From positions 3,387,001-3,451,000 of the forward strand of contig NZ_FNLB01000006.1 in NCBI RefSeq assembly GCF_900104145.1: DNA of 64,000 bases, written 5' to 3'. The notes under the pieces were generated by a model. That model did not search any database and was not told where the DNA came from. It saw only the letters and a list, made by a program, of their open reading frames with translations. Below, piece by piece: positions 26,392-34,827 of this stretch. The translations under genes and the position numbers were made by a program. Positions within the stretch are counted from its first letter, which is position 1; each line of letters opens with the position of its first letter. Source of the DNA: Pseudovibrio sp. Tun.PSC04-5.I4 (lineage in GTDB: Bacteria > Pseudomonadota > Alphaproteobacteria > Rhizobiales > Stappiaceae).

Positions 26392-27660
26392 ATGTCGATT
26401 TCTCTCGGTGTTTCTGCGCTTATCTTTCTTGCAATTGCTGTCCGCCAATGGCTGCCGCCTCTGGTTCGGATCTGGCACATTATGCTGGCAGGGGCGATTG
26501 TATTGCTGATGCTGGGAGAGATTGCCCCGGAAGATGCGTTTTGGGCCGTTGACTGGCAGCTGATCGGTTATCTGTTTGCCGTATTCAGCATCGCCTCTTC
26601 GCTCTATGACACAGGGCTTTCGCAGGAAATTGCTGATCTGCTGCTGAAACGAGCCCAACCAAGATTGGCGTTGCTGTGGTTCATTGTTGCCTCTGCTGTG
26701 TGCGCTGCGGTTTTGACCAATGATGCTGCTGCGGTGATCGGCGTGCCCATTGCGATTATTTTGAGCAGGGCTTTTCAATGGAAACTTGCCGGTGTGCTGG
26801 TGGCTTTGTGCGCAGCTGTTACCGTTGGATCCATGGTGTCTCCCGTGGGGAACCCGCAGAATATCTTGGTGGTGAACGCAGCCAATTTCCCGAATATGCT
26901 GGCGACTTTTGCAATTTGGGCTTTGGTTCCGGGTGTGATCTGCCTCACGGCTGTTTTCTTTCGGTTCCACCGGCTGGTGAAAAAGAACGGTTCGGATGAG
27001 AGTGTGATTGGTTCTACTGATGCTGAGAGCAAGGCTGAGGTGATTGTAGTGAGCCGCAAGCAATGGCCTGCGCTGATCTCCGTGGTTGTGTTGGTCGGAA
27101 TTATTGTGGGTGATAGTTTGGGCCGCACTTACTTTCACTTTGGGCCGCTGCCGTTTGGCTGGGTTGGGCTTGTCTCGTGTCTGCCGATTTATCTGGCGGG
27201 GGATGAACGCTTGCGTGTGCTGAAGGAAGTGGATTGGGCGACGCTTGTCTTCTTTGTCGCCATGTTCATCGTCACAGGAGCATTGTACCAATCAGGCTCC
27301 CTGCAATACCTGCTTGGCTCATTGCAGGGCGAGCTTGCGGATTTGACTGTGACAGCTGTTGTCAGCTTCTGGGCCAGTCAGTTGTTCTCTAACGTGCCTG
27401 TGGTGGAGCTGTATCTGAAGCTTTTAGATGGCGGCAGCATGGGGACATTCATGATGCTCTCCACGATCTCAACAGCTGCCGGGAACCTCTTCATCATCTC
27501 AGCTGCCAGCAATGTGATTGTGGTTCAACAGGCTGAGAAGTTTGGAGCAACACCCTTCACGTTCTGGCAATTCTGTTTCTGGATGCTGCCGGTTACGGTG
27601 TTTTGTGTTGTGGTGAGTTATCTCTGGATTGTGGGGCTGACGATGGTTGGTTTTACATAA
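26392..27660 (+). CDS. ArsB/NhaD-SLC13 type ion permease
   Basis: Polytopic permease of 422 residues of the ion transporter superfamily (ArsB, NhaD, SLC13, CitMHS). The repeated hallmarks are TNDAAAVIGVPIAI near 105 and GNPQNILVVNAANFP near 155, with a second half-repeat ending in SAASNVIVVQQAEKFG. The substrate cannot be told from sequence; arsenite, a dicarboxylate or Na+/H+ exchange are all possible. No arsenic genes are nearby. It is divergent from the MFS gene, with 128 bases between starts. Confidence 0.8.
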   Translation: MSISLGVSALIFLAIAVRQWLPPLVRIWHIMLAGAIVLLMLGEIAPEDAFWAVDWQLIGYLFAVFSIASSLYDTGLSQEIADLLLKRAQPRLALLWFIVASAVCAAVLTNDAAAVIGVPIAIILSRAFQWKLAGVLVALCAAVTVGSMVSPVGNPQNILVVNAANFPNMLATFAIWALVPGVICLTAVFFRFHRLVKKNGSDESVIGSTDAESKAEVIVVSRKQWPALISVVVLVGIIVGDSLGRTYFHFGPLPFGWVGLVSCLPIYLAGDERLRVLKEVDWATLVFFVAMFIVTGALYQSGSLQYLLGSLQGELADLTVTAVVSFWASQLFSNVPVVELYLKLLDGGSMGTFMMLSTISTAAGNLFIISAASNVIVVQQAEKFGATPFTFWQFCFWMLPVTVFCVVVSYLWIVGLTMVGFT

Positions 27661-27665
27661 TTAGC

Positions 27666-27685
27666 CGAGGATGTTGCCATCCTCG
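27666..27685. terminator. Hairpin between convergent permease and hppD genes
   Basis: CGAGGATG and CATCCTCG form a perfect 8-bp stem with a TTGC loop, just after the permease stop. A TTTTT run follows ten bases later. It could end transcription from both directions. Confidence 0.5.
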
Positions 27686-27702
27686 ACTTGATGGTTTTTG
27701 AC

Positions 27703-28815
27703 CTACTCAACAGAGTCGGTTTTTAGGACGCCGCGTTGGATTTGGTCTTCCTCAATGCTTTCAAATAGGGCGCGGAAGTTGCCTTCGCCGAAGCCTTCGT
27801 CGCCTTTGCGTTGAATGAACTCGAAGAAGATTGGGCCGATGACGGTTTTGGAGAAGATCTGCAGAAGGATCTTCGTCATGCCACCATCGATAACGCCTTC
27901 GCCATCAATGAGAACGCCGTGCTTTGCCATGCGGTCTAGCGGCTCATCATGGCCGTTCACGCGCTCAGCACTGCGGTCGTAATAGGTTTGCGGTGGTCCT
28001 GGCATGAACTTGAGGCCAGCCTCTGCCAACATATCCGTGGCGTCGTAGATGTCATCCGTGCCAACCGCGATGTGCTGAATGCCTTCGCCTTTGTACTTCC
28101 GCAGGTACTCTTCGATCTGGCTGGTGTCATCCTTGGATTCGTTCAGCGGAATACGGATCTTGCCACAAGGTGAGGTGATCGCGCGGCTGACGAGGCCGGT
28201 GACGCGACCATCTATATCAAAGAAATGGATTTGCTTGAAGTTGAAGAGCTCGCGGTAGAAAGACCACCACTTATCCATGTTGCCGCGATAGACGTTGTGG
28301 GTCAGGTGGTCGAGGTAATAGAAGCTCTTGCCGGTTGGGCGTGGGTCAACTTCATCGATCCAATCGAATTCCTCTGTATAGGCTGAGCCTTTGTCGCCGT
28401 ACGTATCGATGAAGTAGAGCAGGGATCCGCCAATGCCTTTGATGGCTGGGGCATCCATGGTTTTGTCGGACCCGGTGTAGGCTTCAGCGCCGCAGTTGAG
28501 CGCATGTTCAAACGCCTGCTGTGCATCAACCACGCGCCATGCCATGGATGGTGCGCATGGGCCGTGCTCCTCAATGAACCTGGAGGCAAAGCTGTTTGGC
28601 TCTGCATTGAGGAGGTAGTTCACATCGCCCTGACGGTAGAGGGTGATGTTTTTGCTCTTGTGTTTTGCAACTGCGGTGTAGCCCATCTTGCGGAAGAGGA
28701 TCTCCAGCTTTTCAGGCTCAGGGTGCGCAAATTCGACGAACTCGAAGCCGTCTGTGCCAGCTGGGTTTTCTTTTGTGATTTCAGCAGGTGCTGCATCGTG
28801 TGGAAACGGGCCCAT
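27703..28815 (-). CDS. hppD: 4-Hydroxyphenylpyruvate dioxygenase
   Basis: Fe(II) enzyme of 370 residues turning 4-hydroxyphenylpyruvate into homogentisate in tyrosine and phenylalanine catabolism. Two VOC-type domains are seen. The iron ligands expected for the family are present: H170 in LDHLTHNV, H248 in IQHIAVGTDD and E332 in FFEFIQRKGDEGFGEGNF. The ATG at 28815 follows a perfect GAGGAGG site; another ATG six codons upstream lacks one. It is divergent from an Lrp-type regulator. Homogentisate ring-cleavage genes are not in the window. Confidence 0.96.
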   Translation of the reverse strand: MGPFPHDAAPAEITKENPAGTDGFEFVEFAHPEPEKLEILFRKMGYTAVAKHKSKNITLYRQGDVNYLLNAEPNSFASRFIEEHGPCAPSMAWRVVDAQQAFEHALNCGAEAYTGSDKTMDAPAIKGIGGSLLYFIDTYGDKGSAYTEEFDWIDEVDPRPTGKSFYYLDHLTHNVYRGNMDKWWSFYRELFNFKQIHFFDIDGRVTGLVSRAITSPCGKIRIPLNESKDDTSQIEEYLRKYKGEGIQHIAVGTDDIYDATDMLAEAGLKFMPGPPQTYYDRSAERVNGHDEPLDRMAKHGVLIDGEGVIDGGMTKILLQIFSKTVIGPIFFEFIQRKGDEGFGEGNFRALFESIEEDQIQRGVLKTDSVE

Positions 28816-28901
28816 TTGTTCCTCCTCAAACAAGATAAAATCAGTTTAGAGTTATTCTGAGGTATCTCAGGCGCGACAGGTTTGCGTTCTTACGTAAAAT
28901 C

Positions 28902-28927
28902 ACGCAGTATATGCACGAAATGTGCGT
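28902..28927. promoter_or_regulatory. Inverted-repeat operator between hppD and lrp
   Basis: Nested inverted repeats sit in the divergent promoter region: ACGCA (28902-28906) with TGCGT (28923-28927), and GCAC (28913-28916) with GTGC (28922-28925). Spacing and AT-rich context suit an Lrp/AsnC dimer site that would control hppD and the regulator itself. Confidence 0.5.
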
Positions 28928-28950
28928 CATATAAGGATTTGGTGCGATAA

Positions 28951-29418
28951 ATGATTGAGCTTGACCGATTTGACCTAAAGTTACTTGCAGCGCTGCAAGA
29001 AGATGCTAGCCAGACCAATCAGGAATTGGGGGAGGTGATTCATTTATCTGCTTCTCAGGTTTCTCGCCGCCGAACGCGGTTGGAGCAGGAGCGGGTCATC
29101 CGGCGATACAAGGCCGATCTCTGTCCTGCCTATCTCGGGTTGGATGTGATGGCCTTTGTTGGTGTGGCGCTGGCCACGCATAACAAGGAAAATGCAAGGC
29201 TGTTTCGGGATCTGGTGCGCACAATCCCAAGCGTGCAGGAAGCCTACGCCATGACGGGTGACATGGATTACATGCTGAAAATCAGGGTGCGTGATCTGAA
29301 GGCGCTGAGTGAGGTCATCAATGATGATCTGTTGCCGCATGAGGCCGTTCAGAATGTGCGCAGCTCTATTGCAATGGACACGTTGAGAGATGACAACCAT
29401 CTGCCTTTGGGAACGTGA
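28951..29418 (+). CDS. Lrp/AsnC-family regulator, probably of hppD
   Basis: A 155-residue Lrp-type regulator. The N-terminal helix-turn-helix (about 3-60) runs from LDRFDLKLLAALQEDASQTN through LSASQVSRRRTRLEQERVIRRY. The C-terminal RAM effector domain contains VQEAYAMTGDMDYMLKIRV. Divergence from hppD suggests local control of tyrosine catabolism, with an aromatic amino acid or keto acid as effector (inference). Confidence 0.9.
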   Translation: MIELDRFDLKLLAALQEDASQTNQELGEVIHLSASQVSRRRTRLEQERVIRRYKADLCPAYLGLDVMAFVGVALATHNKENARLFRDLVRTIPSVQEAYAMTGDMDYMLKIRVRDLKALSEVINDDLLPHEAVQNVRSSIAMDTLRDDNHLPLGT

Positions 29419-29535
29419 AGCTGGTTTGAGTGCGTGGTCTTGTCTGAAACCCGGCTTTGCTTTTTTACCGCTCGGAAATCGGGTGGCTCATGAATCTCGA
29501 AGGTCATAGGTTGCTCCCAACACGAGGAGAACCCT

Positions 29536-30003
29536 ATGACTTTTGTTATTACTGGATTGAGATCTAACGAATTTGAAGCGCTTAACAGCTTGAGCGAGGA
29601 AGACCTCGCAGCGCGTCATGTGATCACCTATGTGGCTGACGAAAAGCCCGGATTTCCTTGTCGTGTCACACTGGATGATGCGGAAATTGGGGAGCGGGTG
29701 TTCCCTGTGAATTACATGTACCAGCCCAATGAAACGCCTTACAAAGCCTCTCATGCTGTCTTCGTGCGGGAAAATGCAGTGGAAGCTGCGCCTTATGTTG
29801 ATGAGGTTCCGCTCTCTCTCAGCACCCGTCTGCTGGCTCTTCGGGGATTAGATGCCAACCATCTGATGGTGGATGCGGATATCGCACAGGGTGACGACAT
29901 TAAGCCCTTGCTGCAGAAATTCTTTGAGAACTCCGAGATTGACTACATCCAGATGCATTATGCGCGGCGAGGATGTTTTGCAGCTGTTGCTCACCGCGAG
30001 TGA
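29536..30003 (+). CDS. DUF1203-family protein
   Basis: A 155-residue cytoplasmic protein matching the DUF1203 pattern: PCRVTLDDAEIGERVFPVNY near 50-70, YKASHAVFVRE near 77-88, a variable middle, and a C-terminal YIQMHYARRGCFAAV. The function is unknown. The ATG at 29536 has GAGGAGAA upstream. It stands between the Lrp gene and the GMC oxidoreductase, on the same strand but with separate spacing. Confidence 0.82.
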   Translation: MTFVITGLRSNEFEALNSLSEEDLAARHVITYVADEKPGFPCRVTLDDAEIGERVFPVNYMYQPNETPYKASHAVFVRENAVEAAPYVDEVPLSLSTRLLALRGLDANHLMVDADIAQGDDIKPLLQKFFENSEIDYIQMHYARRGCFAAVAHRE

Positions 30004-30085
30004 TCTAAACATATCTTCCTAGTGCAATCAGTCAAATCAGTTTCTATCCTAGGTTTAGAGTAGGATTTGGACTTGGGAGAAGGCC

Positions 30086-31696
30086 ATGCGCGCATTGGGA
30101 ACTTGGGACTATATTGTGGTGGGGGCAGGTTCTGCGGGATGTGTTGTTGCCAACCGCCTGTCTCAAGACCCTGATGTGAAGGTGTTGCTGCTGGAAGCTG
30201 GCGGAAATGACAAGCACCCGTGGGTACATATCCCGGTTGGCTATCTCTACTGCATGGGGAACCCTCGCATGGATTGGGGGTTTCAGACCGAGGCCGAGCC
30301 GGGATTGAATGGACGTAAGCTGAATTACCCGCGCGGCAAATTGCTGGGTGGGTGTTCCTCCATCAATGGAATGCTGTATTTGCGCGGGCAAGCGCAGGAT
30401 TATGATGGATGGCGCCAGCTGGGGCTGACTGGCTGGGCGTGGGATGATGTTCTGCCTTACTTCCTCAAATCAGAGGACCATTATGCCGGAACATCTGATG
30501 TGCATGGTGAGGGTGGGGAATGGCGCGTTGAAGAGCAGCGCTTGTCGTGGCCTATTCTCGACCGGTTCCGCGATGCCTGCGAAGAGATGGGCATTCCCAA
30601 AATCAAAGATTTTAATGGCGGTGACAATTTCGGGTCCTCCTATTTTCAGGTGAACCAGCGCAAAGGGTTGCGTTGGAGTACGGCCAAGGGATTTTTAAAG
30701 CCTGTTGTTGACCGGAGCAACCTCAAGGTTGTGACTGATGCACAGGTGACAACGCTCAAGTTTGCCGGGCGGCGTGCATCCGGTGTTTGCATAATGGCGA
30801 AGGGCGAGATGGTTTCAGCGGAGTGTACCGGTGAGATCGTTTTATGTGCCGGTGCAATTGGATCGCCACAAATTCTGGAATTGTCTGGTATTGGCTCAGG
30901 CGAGCGCCTTAGGTCATTTGGAATTGATATGGTGCTGGACCAGCCACACGTTGGCGAAAACCTTCAGGATCATCTCCAGATCAGAAGCATCTATAAAGTT
31001 CAGAATACGGTTACGCTGAACCAGCGGGCGAATTCGTTGGTGGGCAAGGCTATGATTGCGGCGGAATATGCGTTGACGCGGTCTGGCCCAATGTCGATGG
31101 CGCCAAGTCAGCTTGGGGTGTTTACGCGCTCCGATAAATCCTATGAAACACCCAACATCGAGTACCATATTCAACCGCTGTCGTTGGAAAAGTTCGGTGA
31201 GCCTTTGCATGATTTCCCGGCGATTACGGCAAGTGTTTGTAACTTGCGGCCAGATTCACGGGGCAGTGTTCATATTGGGTCTGGCAATGCGATGGCCCAC
31301 CCGAAAATTCAGCCGAATTACCTGTCGGAGGAGACTGACCGGCGCGTGGCGGCAGATAGTTTGCGGATGACGCGGAAGCTCATGGAAACAAAGGTGATGC
31401 AGGAATTCTCGCCCGAGGAATATCTGCCGGGTGCTCACCTCAACAGTGATGAAGACCTTGTAACGGCTGCGGGCGATATTGGCACCACGATTTTCCATCC
31501 GGTTGGAACCTGTTCCATGGGGACGGTGGTTGATGAACGATTGAAGCTGAAAGGCATTGAAGGCCTGCGTGTGGTGGATGCGTCTGTCATGCCGCGCATT
31601 GTTTCCGGCAACACCAACTCCCCAACCATCATGATTGCTGAAAAAGCTGCTGACATGATCCGGGAGGATCGTAGAAACTCAGTCGTTTATGCTTAG
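30086..31696 (+). CDS. GMC-family FAD oxidoreductase
   Basis: Glucose-methanol-choline family flavoenzyme of 536 residues. The N-terminal dinucleotide motif is VVGAGSAGCVVANRLS (about 10-25). Family signature 1 is GGCSSINGMLYLRG near 88-101 and signature 2 GAIGSPQILELSGIG near 255-269. The C-terminal catalytic region has HPVGTCSMG and the NTNSPTIMIAEKAADM helix. It resembles choline/alcohol dehydrogenases, but no betaine operon is nearby, so the alcohol substrate is open. No signal peptide is seen. Confidence 0.9.
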   Translation: MRALGTWDYIVVGAGSAGCVVANRLSQDPDVKVLLLEAGGNDKHPWVHIPVGYLYCMGNPRMDWGFQTEAEPGLNGRKLNYPRGKLLGGCSSINGMLYLRGQAQDYDGWRQLGLTGWAWDDVLPYFLKSEDHYAGTSDVHGEGGEWRVEEQRLSWPILDRFRDACEEMGIPKIKDFNGGDNFGSSYFQVNQRKGLRWSTAKGFLKPVVDRSNLKVVTDAQVTTLKFAGRRASGVCIMAKGEMVSAECTGEIVLCAGAIGSPQILELSGIGSGERLRSFGIDMVLDQPHVGENLQDHLQIRSIYKVQNTVTLNQRANSLVGKAMIAAEYALTRSGPMSMAPSQLGVFTRSDKSYETPNIEYHIQPLSLEKFGEPLHDFPAITASVCNLRPDSRGSVHIGSGNAMAHPKIQPNYLSEETDRRVAADSLRMTRKLMETKVMQEFSPEEYLPGAHLNSDEDLVTAAGDIGTTIFHPVGTCSMGTVVDERLKLKGIEGLRVVDASVMPRIVSGNTNSPTIMIAEKAADMIREDRRNSVVYA

Positions 31697-31764
31697 GTGG
31701 TCGCAATGAGAAAATGAAGTTTGTGAATGTCTGTTAATGCGGAACAGCGGACACCGAACTATGG

Positions 31765-32451
31765 TCATTCACATTCTTTTTCCCGTTCAAAATAATCGCG
31801 CAGCAATCCGACCCGTTTAGGACGGAAGAATTCGTCCAAAAATTCAACCGACTTGATCCGATCCAACCGGAACATGCGAAAATCTTCCCGCAGACAACAC
31901 CAGGAGATCAGGGCCTGCACCTCGCTAAAGAAGTAGATGGTGAGTGGCCAAACTTTACGTTTTGACAGGCGGTCCTTCAAATCCAGATAATCAAGGCAAA
32001 CCGCTTGTTCATTCCAGATAGCGTCGCGCAGACCCGGGAAATCCGCCTCAGATGTGGGCGTGTTGCGCAGGATGTGGCTGCCGACGGTCGCATGCCGCAA
32101 CCGTTGGCGCATACTTTGTGGAAGGCTTGCTTCTAACTTCACCAATGCGTTCTGTGCTGCATAGGTGAATTCTGAATTACCAAGTTTGACGACGGTATGC
32201 AGACCAAGAGCCAACGCTTCCACCTCATCGGCCTCAAAATGCATTGGCGGCAGTGAAGGGTCTTCAGTTAGCGTATAGCCATATCCCGCTTCCCCATCGA
32301 TTATCGCGCCAGAGGACCGAAGGCTTTGGATGTCGCGGTAAATGCTGCGCTCCGAAATCTCCATTTCCAAAGCCAGCCTTGATGCGGTTACGGGCGAAGG
32401 CAATCGCCGCAATACTTGCATCAGGCGAATTAGGCGATCAGAGCGGCTCAC
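31765..32451 (-). CDS. WYL-domain regulator (YafY/DeoR-like HTH)
   Basis: A 228-residue regulator with an N-terminal HTH_11 winged helix (about 1-55; RLIRLMQVLRR, then ASRLALEMEISERSIYRDI) and a C-terminal WYL-type ligand domain, where KVWPLTIYFFSEVQALISWC corresponds to the WYL strand. The GTG start at 32451 is supported by CTGGAG upstream; the frame stays open further but without family similarity. Divergent from a secreted RidA protein, with a palindrome between them. Confidence 0.87.
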   Translation of the reverse strand: MSRSDRLIRLMQVLRRLPSPVTASRLALEMEISERSIYRDIQSLRSSGAIIDGEAGYGYTLTEDPSLPPMHFEADEVEALALGLHTVVKLGNSEFTYAAQNALVKLEASLPQSMRQRLRHATVGSHILRNTPTSEADFPGLRDAIWNEQAVCLDYLDLKDRLSKRKVWPLTIYFFSEVQALISWCCLREDFRMFRLDRIKSVEFLDEFFRPKRVGLLRDYFEREKECE

Positions 32452-32506
32452 AAACAATCTCCAGTTACAGCTTATTTTTACCTGAATGAGTTTGACTATA
32501 ACCATA

Positions 32507-32523
32507 CTGACAAGAATTGTCAG
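32507..32523. promoter_or_regulatory. Operator of the WYL regulator
   Basis: CTGACAA-GAA-TTGTCAG is a perfect inverted repeat with 7-bp arms and a 3-base spacer, placed between the divergent WYL and RidA genes. TGACA/TGTCA half sites are typical in front of genes paired with YafY-like WYL regulators. Confidence 0.7.
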
Positions 32524-32595
32524 GAGCTAATCTGTATCTAGGAGCGGCACAGAGCTGACCAACCAAGTTCTAGTAAATTGGCCAGGGAGACCGGC

Positions 32596-33084
32596 ATGTC
32601 GCACTTAAAGAATATTTTAGTAATCGGAGGATTCCTCATAATGTCTACTACTTTTCCAACCACTGCTTCAGCTAATGAGACTGCGGATAAACTCACCATC
32701 GTCAATCCACAAAACCTTTATGATCCTTCGGCTAATGGCTATAGCGTATCAGTGATTGCGCCAGCTGGAACCCGGGTCGCCTATATATCTGGACAAGGCG
32801 GCGCAGATGAAAAAGGCACTTATTCGCCTGATTTCTCGGTGCAGGTTCAACAGGCCTATGCAAATTTGAAAACGGTTCTTGATGCACTCGATGCGACGCC
32901 GGATCAAGTTGCAAAGCTCACAGTCTTTGTGGTTGATCATGAGCCATCGAAACTTGGTGTGTTGACCCAAAACGTCAAGAAGATGTTCGGCGAGACGCTA
33001 CCGGCACAGACCCTTGTTCCTGTTCCAAAGCTGGCAATTGATCCGATGCTCTTTGAAGTGGAAGCGGTCGTCATTCTGCCATAA
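32596..33084 (+). CDS. Exported RidA-family protein
   Basis: RidA/YjgF-fold protein of 162 residues with an added N-terminal Sec signal (hydrophobic ILVIGGFLIMSTT, cleavage near TASA-NET). The RidA core follows: VAYISGQGGADEKG, VQQAYANLKTVLDALDAT and the closing LAIDPMLFEVEAVVIL. Cytoplasmic RidA deaminates reactive enamines, but exported forms have unclear roles. The ATG at 32596 has AGGGAG seven bases upstream. It is divergent from the WYL regulator with a shared operator. Confidence 0.85.
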   Translation: MSHLKNILVIGGFLIMSTTFPTTASANETADKLTIVNPQNLYDPSANGYSVSVIAPAGTRVAYISGQGGADEKGTYSPDFSVQVQQAYANLKTVLDALDATPDQVAKLTVFVVDHEPSKLGVLTQNVKKMFGETLPAQTLVPVPKLAIDPMLFEVEAVVILP

Positions 33085-33130
33085 CCATTACAGGTTTAGC
33101 GCTTATTCGCGGCGATTTTAACGTGCTACG

Positions 33131-33177
33131 TACCCACCAAACCGTCGAGTTCGGCCAAGGACTGGGTTTGGTGGGTA
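33131..33177. repeat. Strong 13-bp hairpin upstream of modA
   Basis: TACCCACCAAACC (33131-33143) and GGTTTGGTGGGTA (33165-33177) are perfectly complementary around a 21-base loop. No T run follows on either strand, so it is not a textbook terminator. It could be a rho-aided terminator for the RidA gene or a regulatory RNA element. Confidence 0.75.
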
Positions 33178-33319
33178 GGGCTCGTTCCCTAAATTAGTCA
33201 ATACGCGACCTTGTAAGCCAGCATCTGCTTTTCGGGGATATGCTTGACGAAACCTGCTGTGCGCTTGATATGTGTCAGTGGGTCAGCTTGGCTAGGTTCT
33301 TATAGTTACAGTTGGACAC

Positions 33320-34126
33320 ATGAAATGGAGTGTATCTGTGCTGACTGTTTTCAGGCGATTTTTATGCGTGGCCTTTTTAAGTCTAGTTGTTGCCCTAAGC
33401 GGCGGAGTTGCCTCGTTTGCGCAGGAGCCTGAACGTATTCTGGTGTTTGCTGCCTCCAGCCTTAAAGATGTGCTGGAAGATGCTGGTGCTCAATTTGATG
33501 CAACCCACAACACGAAGACCGAGTTTTCCTTTGGTGGATCTCAGGTGATCTCTCGTCACGTAGTCGCCGGAGCGCCTGCGGATGTGCTGGTGACAGCTGA
33601 TGATGCGTGGATGGCATTTGTTGCCAAAAACGGTGCGGTGATTGATGAGAGCGTTGTGGAGCTGGCTTCGAACGGGTTGGTGCTTGTTGGCTCTGCATCT
33701 CTACCGGATTTGACTGTTGAGCTGGATGCGGACGCGCTCGCCTCTGTGCTTGCAGATGGCCGCCTTGCAATGGGGGAGCCTGAGACAGTCCCAGCCGGGC
33801 GATATGGCAAAGAAGCTTTGACGCATCTGGGCTTGTGGGATGGTGTTGCGCATCACCTTGCACCTATGGACAACGTTCGTATTGCCTTGGCTGCGGCTGC
33901 GCGCGGTGAGGTTCCGTTGGCTTTGGTTTATTCCTCTGATGCGAAAGCGGAGCATGGCGTTCGTGTGTTGGCTGAATTTCCGCCAGAGAGTCATCGCAGG
34001 ATTGTTATTCCGGGAGCCTTGACGACCACCCATTCCAAGAGTAGCGAACAGTTTATGGAGTTTTTGAAAAGTACTGAAGGGCAGGCTATCTTTCAGGCGC
34101 ACGGTTTCAAAGTGAGTGGCGATTGA
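33320..34126 (+). CDS. modA: Molybdate ABC transporter, periplasmic binding protein
   Basis: A 268-residue ModA-type binding protein. The signal peptide is roughly residues 1-34 (FLSLVVALSGGVASFA-QE). The mature part opens with the ModA strand ILVFAASSLKDVLEDAGAQF, followed by FSFGGSQVISRHVVAGAPADV, which contributes oxyanion ligands. The mid-protein GEPETVPAGRYGKEAL is diagnostic of molybdate/tungstate binders. It is the first gene of modABC and overlaps modB by four bases. Confidence 0.95.
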   Translation: MKWSVSVLTVFRRFLCVAFLSLVVALSGGVASFAQEPERILVFAASSLKDVLEDAGAQFDATHNTKTEFSFGGSQVISRHVVAGAPADVLVTADDAWMAFVAKNGAVIDESVVELASNGLVLVGSASLPDLTVELDADALASVLADGRLAMGEPETVPAGRYGKEALTHLGLWDGVAHHLAPMDNVRIALAAAARGEVPLALVYSSDAKAEHGVRVLAEFPPESHRRIVIPGALTTTHSKSSEQFMEFLKSTEGQAIFQAHGFKVSGD

Positions 34127-34827
34127 GCTTTTATCTAACGGACGCAGAATGGGCAGCTATTACGCTGTCGCTACAGGTTGCCAGCCTTGCAATTGCGATT
34201 GCGCTGCCGCCTGCTGTTCTGCTTGGGTACGCTCTCGCCCGTTGGAAGTTTCCTGGACATACGTTGATTAATGCCATTGTGCATTTGCCGATTGTTTTGC
34301 CGCCTGTGGTTACAGGTTATGTGTTGCTGGTGCTGTTTGGTCGGCAAGGTGCGCTGGGTAGCTTTTTTGCGGATGCGTTTGGGATTGTGTTTGCGTTCCG
34401 CTGGACTGGTGCTGCTTTGGCTGCCGGGATTATGGCGTTTCCGCTCATCATTCGCCCTGTGAAGCTCTCTTTTGAGCTGTCTGATGGTCAGCTGGAAGAG
34501 GCGTCGCACTCCCTTGGAACCTCTCGGCTCAAAACGTTTTTGCTTATCACGCTGCCTTTGGCTCTGCCGGGCATTTTGAGCGGGGCTGTGCTTGGGTTTG
34601 CTAAGGCCATGGGTGAGTTCGGCGCGACGATCACCTTCGTCTCCAACATTCCCGGAGAGACGCGGACGTTGTCTCTGGCGCTCTATACCGAGATGCAGAG
34701 CCTATCCGGTGATGCGGGGGCGATCCGCCTGACCGTTATTGCGGTTGTTGTTTCCATCTCTGCACTGGTGCTTTCTGAGGTGGTCTCTAGGCGCCTTACC
34801 CGCAAGTTGGGAGGGCAGCATGATTGA
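34123..34827 (+). CDS. modB: Molybdate ABC transporter, permease
   Basis: Inner-membrane permease of 234 residues with about five to six hydrophobic segments and the cytoplasmic EAA-type loop LEEASHSLGTSRLKTFLLITLPLALPG near 125-150, which docks on ModC. The start is TTG at 34123 inside the modA stop (TTGA), implying coupling. FPLIIRPVKLSFE and the GEFGATITFVSNIPGET segment are typical of ModB. Confidence 0.94.
   Translation: MSFYLTDAEWAAITLSLQVASLAIAIALPPAVLLGYALARWKFPGHTLINAIVHLPIVLPPVVTGYVLLVLFGRQGALGSFFADAFGIVFAFRWTGAALAAGIMAFPLIIRPVKLSFELSDGQLEEASHSLGTSRLKTFLLITLPLALPGILSGAVLGFAKAMGEFGATITFVSNIPGETRTLSLALYTEMQSLSGDAGAIRLTVIAVVVSISALVLSEVVSRRLTRKLGGQHD

Noticed and set aside
26380..27291. 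303-codon minus-strand frame opposite the ArsB/SLC13 gene
   Set aside because: Composition is that of a reversed hydrophobic-protein gene; the plus-strand permease explains the region.
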